This document shows positions 13,020 to 23,779 of a stretch of DNA of 64,000 nucleotides, in pieces. The notes under the pieces were generated by a model. The model was not told the origin of the DNA. It made no database searches and was given only the letters and a program-made list of their open reading frames with translations. The DNA lies in NCBI GenBank assembly GCA_902702965.1, contig CACRXP010000312.1, positions 581,866-645,865 of the forward strand. Reading direction: 5' to 3'. Position 1 is the first letter of the stretch. Every line of letters begins with the position of its first letter. The stretch is from Spirometra erinaceieuropaei (Eukaryota > Platyhelminthes > Cestoda > Diphyllobothriidea > Diphyllobothriidae). Made by a program: the position numbers and the translations under genes.

Positions 13020-14226
13020 CGTGACTAATTCTCCTGCCCAGGGAAAATCGCAGTACAGTATAGGGTACCGGGAGGTCATTGTGTTTGATGATGAATTGCG
13101 GGCCTGAGAATCATGACTCGAACAGCTCGCGGCTCACGCGATTGTCACCCCTTGTGAGGATTTCGGCCACCTGAAAATTGAAAATATGGCCGGGTCCGGT
13201 CGAGTGTGCCGCCACCTGAGAGTTAGCGTTTCCCCGCCTCACTGCTGCTGCGTGCTCGGCAATTCGCGTAAGGAGTAATCTCCCAGTTTCTCCGACACAA
13301 TTGCTTTGTCCGCAACTACACCAGATCCGGTAAACGACTCCAGACGTTTCCTGTCGTAGCAGCGGGTCTTTTGGCCTCATGACTTGGCGCCTAATGGTTG
13401 CTTCCGGCCTGTGTGCAACCCCAACTCCAAGTGGAGTGAGAAGACGACTTACGACTTCCGAGACGTTCTTCACGTACGGAAGAGCCCGCCAAAATTTGGG
13501 GTCGGTTGGGTTTGATCTCTGGTGTCGTTTTGGTATGCACTGGTTGACAAAGTTGCGCAAGTAACCATTGGCTCTCATTACCCGTCGAAGATATTGAAAT
13601 TCAGCAATCTTGTCTTCCATTTCACTGCGTTGCGTTTCAACGTGCCGGTATAGCGCCCTTACGCAACTGCGTTTGTGACTGATCGGGTGGTTGCTATTGA
13701 AGTTCAGTATTTGCTTCGTATTTGTTGCTTTCCTGAATACATTGGTTTTTGGGCCACCACAATCTTTGTGGCAGACGAGGACATCAAGGAAGGCCAGGTG
13801 ATCGTTTTTCTCCTCCTCCATCGTAAAGTGAATGTCCGGGAAAACGGCGTTGAGTTATTCTTTGAAGGTCAGCACCTGATCCCGTTCGATGACGTCGGTG
13901 TCATCCACATACCGAGGCCAAAATTTCGGTCTGTGGTGTCGGAAAACCAGCGACTCCAGCCGTTGTAAGACCGCCTCGGCTATGAGTCCCGAAATCGGCG
14001 AACCCATTGGCGTTCCCTTCACCTGCTCGTAGATTGTTCCGTCGAACGTAAAGTACGTCTTGAGACAGAACTTCAGGAGCTGGATGATTTGAGCGTGTCC
14101 GAGGCGGTTCTCCGTTTCGTCGTATTTCTCTCGTAGGAGTATTTCGATGGTCTCGACTGCCAGGTCCTGCGGGATAGAAGTAAAAAATGGACGTGACATC
14201 AAATGAAACCATGATATCGCTTGGCG
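13020..14226 (-). pseudogene. PLE copy A: RT + GIY-YIG endonuclease, broken (P1 family)
   Basis: Reverse transcriptase joined to a C-terminal GIY-YIG nuclease, the PLE architecture. Reading the minus strand: motif A MVSFDVTS (about 14,210), then SIPQDLAVETI, motif B GTPMGSPISG, motif C as YVDDTDV, the linker region LAFLDVLV and NSNHPISHKRSC, then the nuclease GVVYRI...NCVGETGRLLLTRIAEH, where YIG has become CVG. Lesions: one extra base in the A-run at 14,182-14,187 shifts the frame between motif A and SIPQDL; an in-frame TAA lies at 13,855-13,857; a TGA at 13,111-13,113 replaces the Trp of the conserved ESW. After that the frame continues through LPVPYTVLRFSLG. The RT N-terminus (LPADKG region) is missing, and the body stops where SINE-1 begins at 14,229. 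Confidence 0.9.
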
Positions 14227-14229
14227 GGA

Positions 14230-14343
14230 GATGGTGCCGACAAAGACAAGGGAGACCGGAATGGCCATTTCTGGCTTATTATCCGTCATCAGCCAATCAT
14301 ACCCAACCCCAAGTGTGCATCACTTGAGATTCGAACCCGGGAT
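14230..14343 (-). repeat. SINE-1 copy a (tRNA-derived SINE, partial)
   Basis: Minus-oriented copy of the tail and part of the tRNA-like head: GACAAAGACAAGGGAGAC...GCCATTTCTGGCTTATTA, then ATTCGAACCCGGGATCTTTGG, which is the complement of an RNA polymerase III B box. It directly abuts the truncated 5' side of PLE copy A and forms a near-perfect inverted repeat with 14,391-14,573. Confidence 0.75.
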
Positions 14344-14390
14344 CTTTGGTGAATAACGAGCATGTTCCGTAACCTGATCACAATTAATAT

Positions 14391-14573
14391 TCCCGAGCAC
14401 AACCGACAGGACAACGGGCCCGTGGCTCAATGGTAGAGCGCCAAACTCCATGATAAAAGTTCCCGGGTTCGAATCTCAAATGATCCACACTTGGGGTTGT
14501 GTATGACTGGCTGATGATGGCTAATAAGCCAGAAATGGCCATTCCGGTCTCCCTTGTCTTTGTCGGCACCATC
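14391..14573 (+). repeat. SINE-1 copy b (best-preserved tRNA-like head)
   Basis: The head reads GGGCCCGTGGCTCAATGG... with an A box at 14,423-14,433 and GGTTCGAATCT as B box at 14,466-14,476, so it is derived from a tRNA and carries internal pol III promoter elements. The tail runs ACACTTGGGGTT...GACTGGCTGATGA...GGCCATTCC...CTTGTCTTTGTCGG. SINEs of this kind are mobilised by the enzymes of another element; which one is not shown here. Confidence 0.8.
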
Positions 14574-15095
14574 TCTTCGTTATTTATGCAAAAAGATAGT
14601 ACAGTCACCACCGTCCGTTAGCAATTTAACAACGTTTTGGTCTTCTGCCAAATATTCCTCACTACCATTCGTCGCAATGCATTTTCCTTCGAGGGTTCCC
14701 ATTTGAGATATAAAAGTCACCGGGAAAGGAACGTTTAAGTTCGTGAAACGTCCTTTTAACGAGCAGGAAAATAGTCGCATGGCCTGATGTTTAATCTTCA
14801 ATGTCTTTACTGTCCGATCCAAATAACGAGCTGGTCACGAATGGCTCATTACGAGTAGCATGTAAATGCACGTAGTGACTCAAGTCCAAACGAAAAGGTA
14901 GTTTCAAAGCTACGACTGCCCGAATGTCAACATGTATCAGCTAATTAAGTCCCTCCTCGTAAAAGAAAGCACGTGATCTGGCTGAAAGTAGCTAAAATAC
15001 TGGGGGTTTGTGTTTAAAACAATCTAAAACCACTTTGCACGCCGGATTATATGCCCTAAGAACGAGCCTAACAACATCAAAGCAAATAAAATTTT
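14574..15095. other. Intergenic DNA, nothing recognised
   Basis: No PLE sequence resumes on the far side of the SINE pair, so copy A is truncated rather than merely interrupted, as far as can be read. Short frames here lack motifs. Confidence 0.5.
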
Positions 15096-15640
15096 GTGGA
15101 AAATCACATGTGCCTCCGTGACCGCCGCCAATGCCCAAAACGCCCCCGACGGCCCGAGAAACGACCCACGCATTCACCACCACCACCACCACCACCGCCA
15201 CTACCACCACCACCACCACCACCACCGCCACCACCACCACCCTCACTCCCAGCAATATGGACTCGGCCTATAATCCTCCTCATTGCGATCACGCAGTAAC
15301 TTCGCATAGCCGTTGGGTTTATAACTTGCGAATCCATCGCGCAAACTCGGGCAGTCCAACGCCTGCAGCACCAACTTGCGCTCACTGTATCCTCCTCCAC
15401 TGCCCTCACCGTCCCCGCACATTCACTTACCGCATGGGCCTTCTCGGTCATATCCGTATCCACGAAAGAGGAAATTACCGCGATATCGACGTATCGTGCA
15501 CATCATACACGCCAAAAATGACGACTCCGTCCCACGAAGACTGGTTAAGCAGTGCGTAAAGCACCAACAGGCCTCAGATGCATTTGTCTGCACTGACCAC
15601 ACTGCCCTAGCACCTTCAATCCTTGCATTGGCCTTATAGG
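15096..15640 (+). pseudogene. C2H2 zinc-finger reading-frame relic with poly-Thr linker
   Basis: The frame 15,131-15,559 encodes a Thr-rich tract from a (CAC)n microsatellite, then two degenerate C2H2 fingers. The first resembles C-D-H...LRIHR (CDHAVTSHSR, then NLRIHRANSG). The second is LHCPHRPRTFTYRMGLLGHI followed by RIHERG, in which the second Cys of CPHC has become Arg. From memory, tandem fingers with the GLLGHxRIH signature occur in repeat-borne reading frames of tapeworms; here it is probably a retroelement fragment rather than a host gene. A related relic lies on the minus strand at 60,840-61,470. A short frame of this type could still be transcribed. Confidence 0.55.
15174..15242. 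repeat. (CAC)n trinucleotide microsatellite
   Basis: About 69 bases of CAC/ACC repeats, with a few CGC and TAC interruptions, encoding the poly-Thr run of the zinc-finger frame. The reverse strand gives long Gly or Val runs, which are artefacts. Confidence 0.95.
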
Positions 15641-16658
15641 CTACCACATAATCACATCCTCCCCACCAGCCTCTACACCACACAACAAAATCACCACCAC
15701 CACCGTACAATGCAAGCACTTGATCGACACTTTTACTTTAAGTGGGAAGTAATCTTTTCGTCTACTTCTCCATGCGGCTCCTCTGATGCATGTGAGATGC
15801 GAGTCTGAGAATATCACGGCACGCCAAGCATCGTGGCCTGGAAGTCTGCCGTCTGACACCTCAACTCAGTCCACACAGTCTGCCAGCAGTATTTGTCTAC
15901 GTGGAGTGGCGGACTACTAGACTAGGTTGCATCGGCATCCTTCTCGGCGTGTCCTCTGACATTCACCTGCACGTGAGAAGCGTCTATATACATAGGAGAT
16001 GCCTCTCGGTCGATGACTGGCCAGTTACGCGGCCTTTGAAGTGTTATAAGTTGAATTAAACGCAGGGCTCTGTATTAGCCTTCTCGGCTCAAAAGACTGT
16101 AAGCGTATGTGCAGTCAGGATCAGTAGAACAAGGGATCTCGCAGTCCCATGTGCGCTGGCAAATCAGCTTGCTCTCCCGGAGTTCGGCCGTGCCAGCCAC
16201 CTGGGCCATTTCTCATTTCCGGTCTTCTTGATTATTTTATGACACCCGGCGCAGGTGGGGGAGGGGAAGAGAGAGTGGCAAATGTTGCGTACTTCCCCTT
16301 TGACTATGAACTAATTTACTGGTAAGTTACCGTGTATTCTCCACTTTGCTATGGAGCGCGTGGCAGTAACCGTCGGGCACGTCAGATGAATTGTCGTCCT
16401 GTGGGAAATCTCTTCACGATGGCAGCCTTCCAATACGGACAGACCGATGATTTCTAGTACCACTGGCCGGAAATGGAGAATGCGTAGATTTTTTGGGTCA
16501 CTTCGGTTGTCCTAACGTAACATTCTCCAGAAAACGTAGAAACGTCCAACATATGCAAGAGGTGTTTATTGGCGTAGAGTTAACCTAAGCGCAGTGCAGT
16601 TTTGGTTTCAACATAGTCCATACATCTGCCAAGGAGCTTGGGAATCCGTCAGAATATA
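15641..16658. other. Intergenic DNA, nothing recognised
   Basis: Moderate GC DNA that may be the remainder of the element carrying the zinc-finger frame. No RT, nuclease or RNA gene is recognised. Confidence 0.45.
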
Positions 16659-17651
16659 CAGTGCGTGACCTATGTCATGAAATGTTGGCTGAAATTCTGA
16701 AATGCGTTTTCGATTAGAAAGGATTACTTGGTCGCGGTTGTGATACCGATTATCATAAGGCGTACTTATATACCATTTCGCACTCGGCCGGATGTCGGCT
16801 TTAAAATGCACTTCTTTTCAATCTCCTGAAGAAAGCGGGCTCGGTAAAAGATGACTACTTAAATAGCATGCATTTTTCCCATTTATTTTCGATGGTCTTG
16901 GAAATTCAAATATATTTCATAGAAACCGCAAACAAAAATATGCTTTTTAGTCAATCAATAGAGAATCGCGTATTCTTTATATTTTATACTTAAGGAAGGA
17001 GCAAAATTAGTTTTTAATAAAGTTCTCTAATTGCCGAAAAAATTGGAGACTGATCATTCGTTGCATTAGCGCTTAGTGATTAAACTCTACAAGGTGCATG
17101 CGTTCCGCGTAAAGAAAATCCCATATTTTTCTATGTCATTAAATAGATTTTATACAGGGTCCATAAAAGGTTGCAATGGATGAGGGCCATGTTGTACATT
17201 TCATGAGGAGCAGTGGTAAACGGCCAGGTACTATGCTATGTGAATGGACATATGGCGGTCTTAAAAAGTCTCATAATTATGAACTTTTTTAAAACCTAAT
17301 TATACTCTTTCCTTAAGTATAAAATATAAAGAAGACGTGATCCTCTATTGATTGACTAAAAGAAAGCATATTTTTGTTTGTGGTTTCTATTAAATATTTG
17401 TGAATTTCCAAGACCATCGAAAATCAATGGGAAAAATGCATGCTACATAAGTATTCATTTTTTTACCGAGCACGCTTTCTACAGGGGATTGAAAAGAAGG
17501 GCATTTAAAAGCCGCCATCCTGCCGAGTCCAAAATGTTATAAGAATATGCCTAATGATAATCGGTATCACAACCGCGACCAAGTAATCCTTTCTAATCGA
17601 AAACGCATTTCAGAATTTCAGCCAAAATTTCACGAGATAGGTCACGCACTG
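16659..17651. mobile_element. M2 foldback element, near-complete (non-autonomous, TA-flanked)
   Basis: A 993-bp palindrome with arms of roughly 480-500 bp. The left end CAGTGCGTGACC...CATGAAATGTTGGCTGAAAT mirrors the right end ATTTCAGCCAAAATTTCACG...GGTCACGCACTG. Internal blocks also mirror, for example CCTTAAGTATAAAATATAAAG on the right. TA lies immediately outside both ends (16,657-16,658 and 17,652-17,653), which fits Tc1/mariner-type insertion. There is no transposase frame, so this is a large MITE. A transcript through it would fold into a long hairpin. Confidence 0.85.
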
Positions 17652-18200
17652 TATACCGATTAATCACTTTGCTCAGTTTCTAAAGAACTGTATATCATTC
17701 CAGCAAAATATCTTCTGGTTTCTCTCTTTCTATACATACTTTTGACAATGACCCATCAGTGAGCGACACCGCGAAAGAACCGGACAAAACATGAGCACTC
17801 TGACTTATAGCACACTGTTTCTTTTTAATTTCCACAGACATTATTCAAAAAGTTAGAGTAGATCATTTTATTCAATGTCTATAACCACAGACCGAGAATT
17901 TTATACATGAATATTTGGGCCAAAGTCCATCAGCCACAGCGGGTAACCGCGTAATATTAATTGACTTCCGACAGGCAGCTAGTAGTATACTTTAGAGTAA
18001 GGTGATACCTACCAGAAAAGACACGGGGATTGCTGGGGAACCCACCGACCAGCCGAACCCCTCGCAGCTGCGCCATGCAGCGGTAAAACATCGGCGGAAC
18101 ACTCGTGAATGGACTTTTGTCTAGTACCTGTGCTGTTAGTATGGTATCACCTTACCCTTACAGCACACTGTTTTCAGGTTTGATCGAGTCCAAACAGCCC
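17652..18200. other. Intergenic DNA with dispersed repeat R copy 2
   Basis: 18,008-18,095 is the approximate reverse complement of 4,335-4,440 (CTACCAGAAAAGACAC, GGGGAACCCACC, CTCGCAGCTGCG). The rest shows nothing recognisable. Confidence 0.4.
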
Positions 18201-20300
18201 CTTATTATGACAATTTGACCGTCGACTTTAGCAATGTCCGCCGTGGGCTTCACAGCAGCGTACGATCAGGGTCGGTAGCTTGCGACTTCGTTTATAGTGG
18301 TAGTAGACTTGCGCAGCATCTACGCGCTCTTGGCTCCTCCCCCACCTGGCCCCCTTATCACTATCAGGTCTAGAAGACCAGAAGGGGGAAAGGATTTAGG
18401 TGGTTAGTATGGTACCAACTCGTACCTGGGCGTACCACCACACCACTTGACCCGAGGCAAACACTTGACCAGGATTCAACAACAACAGAAATGACGGCGG
18501 CAGGGATCCCCAATCTCGTGACGTGTGTCTGCAACCGAACCTGCCACCGCATCCTGAACGTTAGCATTTGTTATGGGTACGCTTCCCCAATAAAGCCTGC
18601 CGGATTCCAATGCAGCTCCTGTGTTGGTTCAGCGCATCTACCACGTGGTCGGTTTCAAGGCCAAGCCAATCATTATAGACGCGTGCGGAAGGAGTTGCAC
18701 TCGGTAATTGTTCACCCTCATGCCGCAACAGTCATTGTGCCCAAGGCTATTCCCAAATCAGATGTCAGAGAAGACGGGTAGGGTTGGGGTACTTTTCCTG
18801 TTGAGGAAGTCTGTACACAGAGGCTCTGCAAGCAGCCACCGCGACCGGTCTCTCCAGGCAAGTTGTGTTGTCTCTGTCCGCCGATGAGGAGCTTAGAACG
18901 CGTCGCGTGTGCGTCTTTCGCCCTGCCGCGGTGTCGTCAGCCAATCAGAGGAGGGACAGCGTTGATTGGCCTCGAGCGCTCGCGGGGCTACCGGCAAGCC
19001 TCGGGACTAGACAGGGGTTGTGATGCGGACAGGGGGGGGGGGGCAGCGTGACAGCGACAGACATCTAGGAGGCGTGGACTGGCACACTTTCACAAGTTTT
19101 TTGACAGGTTTGGACATTCTACTGGTGCGCAGGAGATGGAAGGGGAGGGAGAGGCTGAAATTGGCACATTTCCCACGATAATAACTGTGACGCGCAAGAG
19201 TCTATTAGGACGCGCTGATTGTCGGGGACTATTACGTTTCTAGTCGACAGGATAAGCCCGTAAGACTGCAGTAGCTCTTTCTTATTGTGTCTCCGATGTC
19301 CTCATGAAAGCCTGGTACGCGCTCTGGGAACCAGGCAGTCGGGTGTGAATGGCGCAGACGGGTTGTTTAAATTTATCGGTCACCGTTTCCGAGCCTATTG
19401 CTGGTCGCATTGTCTTACTATTGAAGCGCTATGTTTGAGGGAGGAGAAAAGGCAGTAGATACTGCGCAAGCCTACTTCACTGTTACAAAGAGCGAAAGCG
19501 GTAGAGAATCACTGCCTACTGCGAAACGACGACGCAACCACGCGCCGTGCAGCAGGTAAAACTGGTCGCGGCATGTTAACTCTGATGGCCAATTAGCGTG
19601 CACTACAGTATCAAGCAGGTGCTTTTGCTCACGCGGACGGCGGATCGAACAATCGATATTTTCTCACAAGGGATTATCTCTAACGGACCAGCCAATCAAC
19701 GACCGCTACGAGATAGGTCGTACGTTCCTTCAGGATTCTGCACGAGATAGATAGGAATACCCCAAAAAGGCCAGGAGAACAAATAAATAAGACAGACTGT
19801 TAATAATGTGGTCGATTGCCACGCTAGCTGTCTTTTTGTTCCACCCACGTGTCGGGTCATAACGGTCACTATAGACTAATTCGCTCGCAAATCGCCCTCC
19901 TACGGCTATACCGAGGAGCACACGGTTAGTATTGTCGCTCACCCAGTGCATCCTTGTCTGCTTTATTTGGTCTCCCATAGACCAGCCATAATTCTGACCA
20001 CCTTCTGATACCAAAAGCAAACGTGAGAAACCATACATCCTGTGTCATTCCACGTAGATCGAGTTCGTCTTGACAGTTGACTGCTGATTCGCTGTCCCTG
20101 CCACCTGCGCCAATCTTTTGCGCTTCGGGAAGACGTTAGATGGGTGTGCGCGCACTCTAATGTAAATATGCACGTTAGGTGACCACAGATATGGCCAGAG
20201 CGTGAGAACACAGCGCTCGGCCACCTGCTTTCTTACGCTAATAACCCCGATTACGGCATTAGATCAGAAACGGTCATTCGCAGACATCCCGCACATTTGA
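18200..20300. other. GC- and CpG-rich block, possible promoter region
   Basis: The base composition is clearly GC-richer than the flanks, with dense CpG around 18,880-19,060. It contains paired CCAAT boxes in opposite orientation (18,941-18,945 and the complement at 18,965-18,969) and a G12 run at 19,032-19,043. No long open frame is found. It could be a CpG-rich promoter or first-exon region of a host gene, or an old GC-rich repeat. Frames of 60-100 codons here have no recognisable domain. Confidence 0.35.
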
Positions 20301-20735
20301 TTCAAATCTGACGTACGATGGTCATTTCATTGACCCACATTTCATCAGTACATCGTCACCTATCATAAGCTAGTATAGCAAATTTTTAATCATTTCGCAT
20401 CACCTCTACTGATGTGCTTCAATGCTTTATGTTGTATACAATACAAACAGTACAAACTATTTCGATTAGTTGCCTTCTTAATAATTCGCAAAGTTCGACA
20501 CCTTTCAGTAATTACGGCAGGCATTGTTAGTTATTAAATTCGCTCTCATGAACTACACTAGTTTATCTGATGTTTGACTAATAAACTCGGCAAGGATACA
20601 TTTTGAGGTATGCTGACCTCACTAATTAGCTTCTTCGTAGGTAACTTCATAAAATTGAAGAAAAGGAAAGGTTGGTCACTTTATATAACAACATTATGTG
20701 GCTTTATTGCTATTGGACGTCTGAATATGCTGAAG
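20300..20735. other. AT-rich intergenic DNA, nothing recognised
   Basis: No gene or repeat recognised between the GC-rich block and the M1 element. Confidence 0.5.
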
Positions 20736-20737
20736 TA

Positions 20738-21706
20738 CATTAGATGTGCTAACTCATGAAATGTCAACCAAAATTTCGAAATGCGTTTTCGGTTCGAAAA
20801 GATAAATTAAGTAGTGTCTTGAAACTAATCATGATGCAGAATAAATCTTTAAGGATCCAGTTACCTTAGGGTGTCGGCTTTCGAAAGAATTATTTTCGGC
20901 TGTATGCAAGATCTATGTCCTGCAAAAAATGACTACTTGAGTACAATGCAATGTTTTCATTGTTTTTTGATGCCCTTGAAAATCCATTTATATTTCATGG
21001 AAAACACGCATAAAATATTCATTATTTTACTTATTTGGTAGGAAATCACGTCTTCTTCCAATTTCATACTCAAAGAAGAGTATAATTCGGTTTTAAAACA
21101 ATTTTTTAAATTCACGAATAATTTTAAACCCGCCCTGCTGTTACACTTGTATTCAGGGTTTCAAAACTACAAGCTGCATATTTTCTGTGTCCGGAGAACC
21201 ATGCATTTCTCTACGGTGTTAAGAGGAGACCATATGAGGTTCATAAAATTAAGTAGTGGATTTGAGCAATATTGTTTACTTTACTAGCCACATTCGTAAA
21301 TGCAGATACATTATGTTTCATGAACGGCCATTTAACGGTATTAAAAAATCTCACAATTAGAAACTCTTTTTTGAGTATGAAATTGGAAGAAGACGTGATT
21401 TCCTACCAAATAAGTAACAGAATGAATATTTTTATGCATGTTTTCCGCGAAATATAATTGAACTTTCAAGGGCATCAAAAATCAATGAGAAAATTGCATG
21501 CTTCTTAAGAAGTAATTTTTTGCAGTGTGGATAATGCATGCAGCCGAAAATAAATTTTTTCGAAAGCCGACACCCTGAGGAAACTGGCTCATTTTAGATT
21601 TGTGCTGCATCATGATTAGTTTTAAAACACTACTTAATCTATCTTTTCGAAACGAGAACGCATTTCGGAATTTTGGTTGACATTTCATGAGTTAGCACAT
21701 CTACTG
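20738..21706. mobile_element. M1 foldback element, complete copy 1 (TA-flanked MITE)
   Basis: A 969-bp palindrome. The left arm begins CATTAGATGTGCTAACTCATG and the right arm ends CATGAGTTAGCACATCTACTG. Inner mirrored blocks include TTCGAAATGCGTTTTCG, CATGATGCA and CGGCTTTCGAAAG. TA dinucleotides sit at 20,736-20,737 and 21,707-21,708. The length nearly equals copy 2 (968 bp at 55,053-56,020). There is no transposase; frames within it are shadows of the repeat. It ends 130 bp before the membrane-protein gene. Confidence 0.88.
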
Positions 21707-21813
21707 TATTTAAGCGACCGATGGGCTGCAAGCACATGCTTAGTTTAGAAGTACTTACTTTTAAATGGGAAAGAAATTTTTCTTTTACAAAATAACATAA
21801 CATATTACGGACG

Positions 21814-21833
21814 TCTTTGTTTACTAAATACAG
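21814..21833 (+). promoter_or_regulatory. Possible 3' splice site before the membrane-protein frame
   Basis: A T-rich stretch with TACTAA (branch-point like) ends in ATACAG two bases before the ATG. If used, the frame at 21,836 is a terminal exon. Equally it may be chance in AT-rich DNA. Confidence 0.3.
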
Positions 21834-21835
21834 CT

Positions 21836-22504
21836 ATGCCGGAAGGCGAAACGCGTGAGATGGCAGACTCTGCGAGTGATGTGCGCGGGAATAAAATTAC
21901 CAAATCCATGAAACCCCTGCAGCCGGAAGCGGACCCGACAGTCAAACCGCGAAACCAGCGTTTCATCGGCCTTCTCATTGCCTATGTTCTCATTACCCTC
22001 TTGGTGGTATACATGGTTGTGTGTGCAGTCTGTTTCCAGCCACGCAATTGCAAGCCCTGCTTCTGTCGCAAACCAACCTCCCTCAGCAGCTCCTCAAATC
22101 AGTCCAGTCGGGGCGCCTACTGTATCACCTACGCGTCCCCAACCTCCCAGCCAGATGCGCGTCTTCGCCTGCCGCGCTCGTCCGGACACTTCTCACGCAG
22201 CATCGGTAGCGGAGAACGATTCCTGCAGGAGACCTCCTCGCTGGAGCTGTTGGCTCCGCACGCCTTGGCAGCACGCAATGACTGCGGACATCCTTCCCCG
22301 TTGGCGGCTTGGCAGGCACGACGCGGGCTGCCCCAGTCCGCTTTGAGGCCTGCGGAGCCACCACCACCTCTGGATGTGGCCGATCGCCACGGTGCGTCCC
22401 AGAAGGGCTTTGAGAAGGCTTCTGCGGTGCCATCTTCCTCCAAACTAGTCGGTCGAGTTGAGAACAGACAGACACCAGTCATTTTCACAAAAGTTGCCTG
22501 TTAA
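21836..22504 (+). CDS. Putative single-pass membrane protein, 222 residues
   Basis: This is the best host-gene candidate in the window. The frame is GC-rich against AT-rich flanks. Residues 1-42 are hydrophilic and end in a basic KPRNQR. Residues about 43-67 form one strong hydrophobic segment (FIGLLIAYVLITLLVVYMVV onward). A Cys-rich juxtamembrane stretch follows (CFQPRNCKPCFCRK), where palmitoylation would be plausible. The remaining ~145 residues are Ser/Pro/Ala-rich and probably disordered. No catalytic motif or family is recognised. The sequence just before the ATG (TTTGTTTACTAAATACAG) resembles a branch point plus 3' splice site, so this may be the last exon of a spliced gene, with residues before Met1 unknown. 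The frame ends at TAA; no clear AATAAA follows closely. Confidence 0.5.
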   Translation: MPEGETREMADSASDVRGNKITKSMKPLQPEADPTVKPRNQRFIGLLIAYVLITLLVVYMVVCAVCFQPRNCKPCFCRKPTSLSSSSNQSSRGAYCITYASPTSQPDARLRLPRSSGHFSRSIGSGERFLQETSSLELLAPHALAARNDCGHPSPLAAWQARRGLPQSALRPAEPPPPLDVADRHGASQKGFEKASAVPSSSKLVGRVENRQTPVIFTKVAC

Positions 22505-23770
22505 ACCCCTGTTTGAATATGCTGTCTGCTTTTTTTTTACTATTTACGTCGTGATTTCGCAACCGTACATAGGGAAGACTTGTTTTTTATCGGCCTTGCC
22601 GTTTAAAGCGCAAAATTCATTTGTACTAAAATCTTTGTATAATGCTGGGACATTGCAGACTAGGGCGGGGAAAGATTTAAAAAAAATACATTATGAGTTA
22701 TAGTTATAAAATCACGTTCACGCGTTTCGGTCTTATTTGTACTAGGCAAAATATGTTGATTAGGTCGCATTTATTAAGGCACTTATGCCAGATAAAACAT
22801 TTCGCAAGTTGGTAGTATAAGGATTCAGTTCATTGAGCCTTAAAAACGAACAGTATGCTATTTACGAAGAATAACGATTTTGTTACGACAAGAATGGTAT
22901 ACAATAATAGCAGGTCAATTTCGCTTTATTAAAAATGTCAAAATGGGGCTTTGGGGGGGGGATTTGATTAACAAAACCCCCGCTTGCAGCCCTGCGAACG
23001 ATTCATTTTCAGACCACATGTTTTGGGTCCATATGACTACGTAAAACTTTAGAGGATAATAGTGGGCTTAACTGAATATCTAAAAAACCACCCGGATGAG
23101 ACGGAAATTTGTTCATGGTTAAACTGCCTTACTAAATGCAAGCAAAAATCTCAACAAAAACCCAGCGTTCGTCCTTAATGGAATCTGTCGCGCGGTCAGC
23201 GGGCATGAATAAAATTTACAAACGGTGGTGACAAGGCTGAGTAAGATAAACGGTGGGTTATCTGCGCCGTATAAATGACTCGCATTTAACTTTCTGTTTG
23301 TACGTTAAGACTAATTTTATGTTTGCCCAACGGTAAACATCGCTTAAATAGGTCCCCTTAAACAGTAATTAGCTTGCTCTGTTCGAGAAACGTCCTGGGC
23401 CCGCAAAGCATCCATCGGACCGTTTCTGTCGCTGTCTAACATGATCCGAACTAGGAAGATTTCAGAAATCAATACGCGTAGACACATTGCTGTAAAAATC
23501 TGGATTATCGTGGCGATACACCTATTACTGGACACGATCGTTTTGTCTGTCGTTACACAACTAACTACAGTAGATGTGACTTATATGTGCATGATTACCG
23601 GGTAAATATTCATAATACTTTTGAGTGTAATACTGAAAAGCCGAAAGTGCTGTTTAAAGCAGGCAAAATAATGAACTAATTGAAAGTAACCGCAATCACC
23701 TGGATCCCACATATATTTAATTGTAACACCTTGAACATCTGTTGGACTGCCGATAGAAGCGAACATGCAA
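22505..23770. other. AT-rich intergenic DNA downstream of the membrane-protein frame
   Basis: Probably contains the 3' untranslated region of that gene. A G9 run lies at 22,953-22,961. No other gene or repeat is recognised. Confidence 0.5.
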
Positions 23771-23779
23771 GCTCCAGGA

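Noticed and set aside
13855..14289. Viral or group II intron reverse transcriptase
   Set aside because: The fused C-terminal GIY-YIG domain and the downstream hammerhead-like ends identify a Penelope-like element instead.
15104..15463. Minus-strand frame with a long Gly run, and the poly-Val frame next to it
   Set aside because: Shadows of the (CAC)n microsatellite.
22125..22488. Three minus-strand frames of 65-119 codons
   Set aside because: Antisense shadows of the GC-rich membrane-protein frame; their composition follows the opposite strand.
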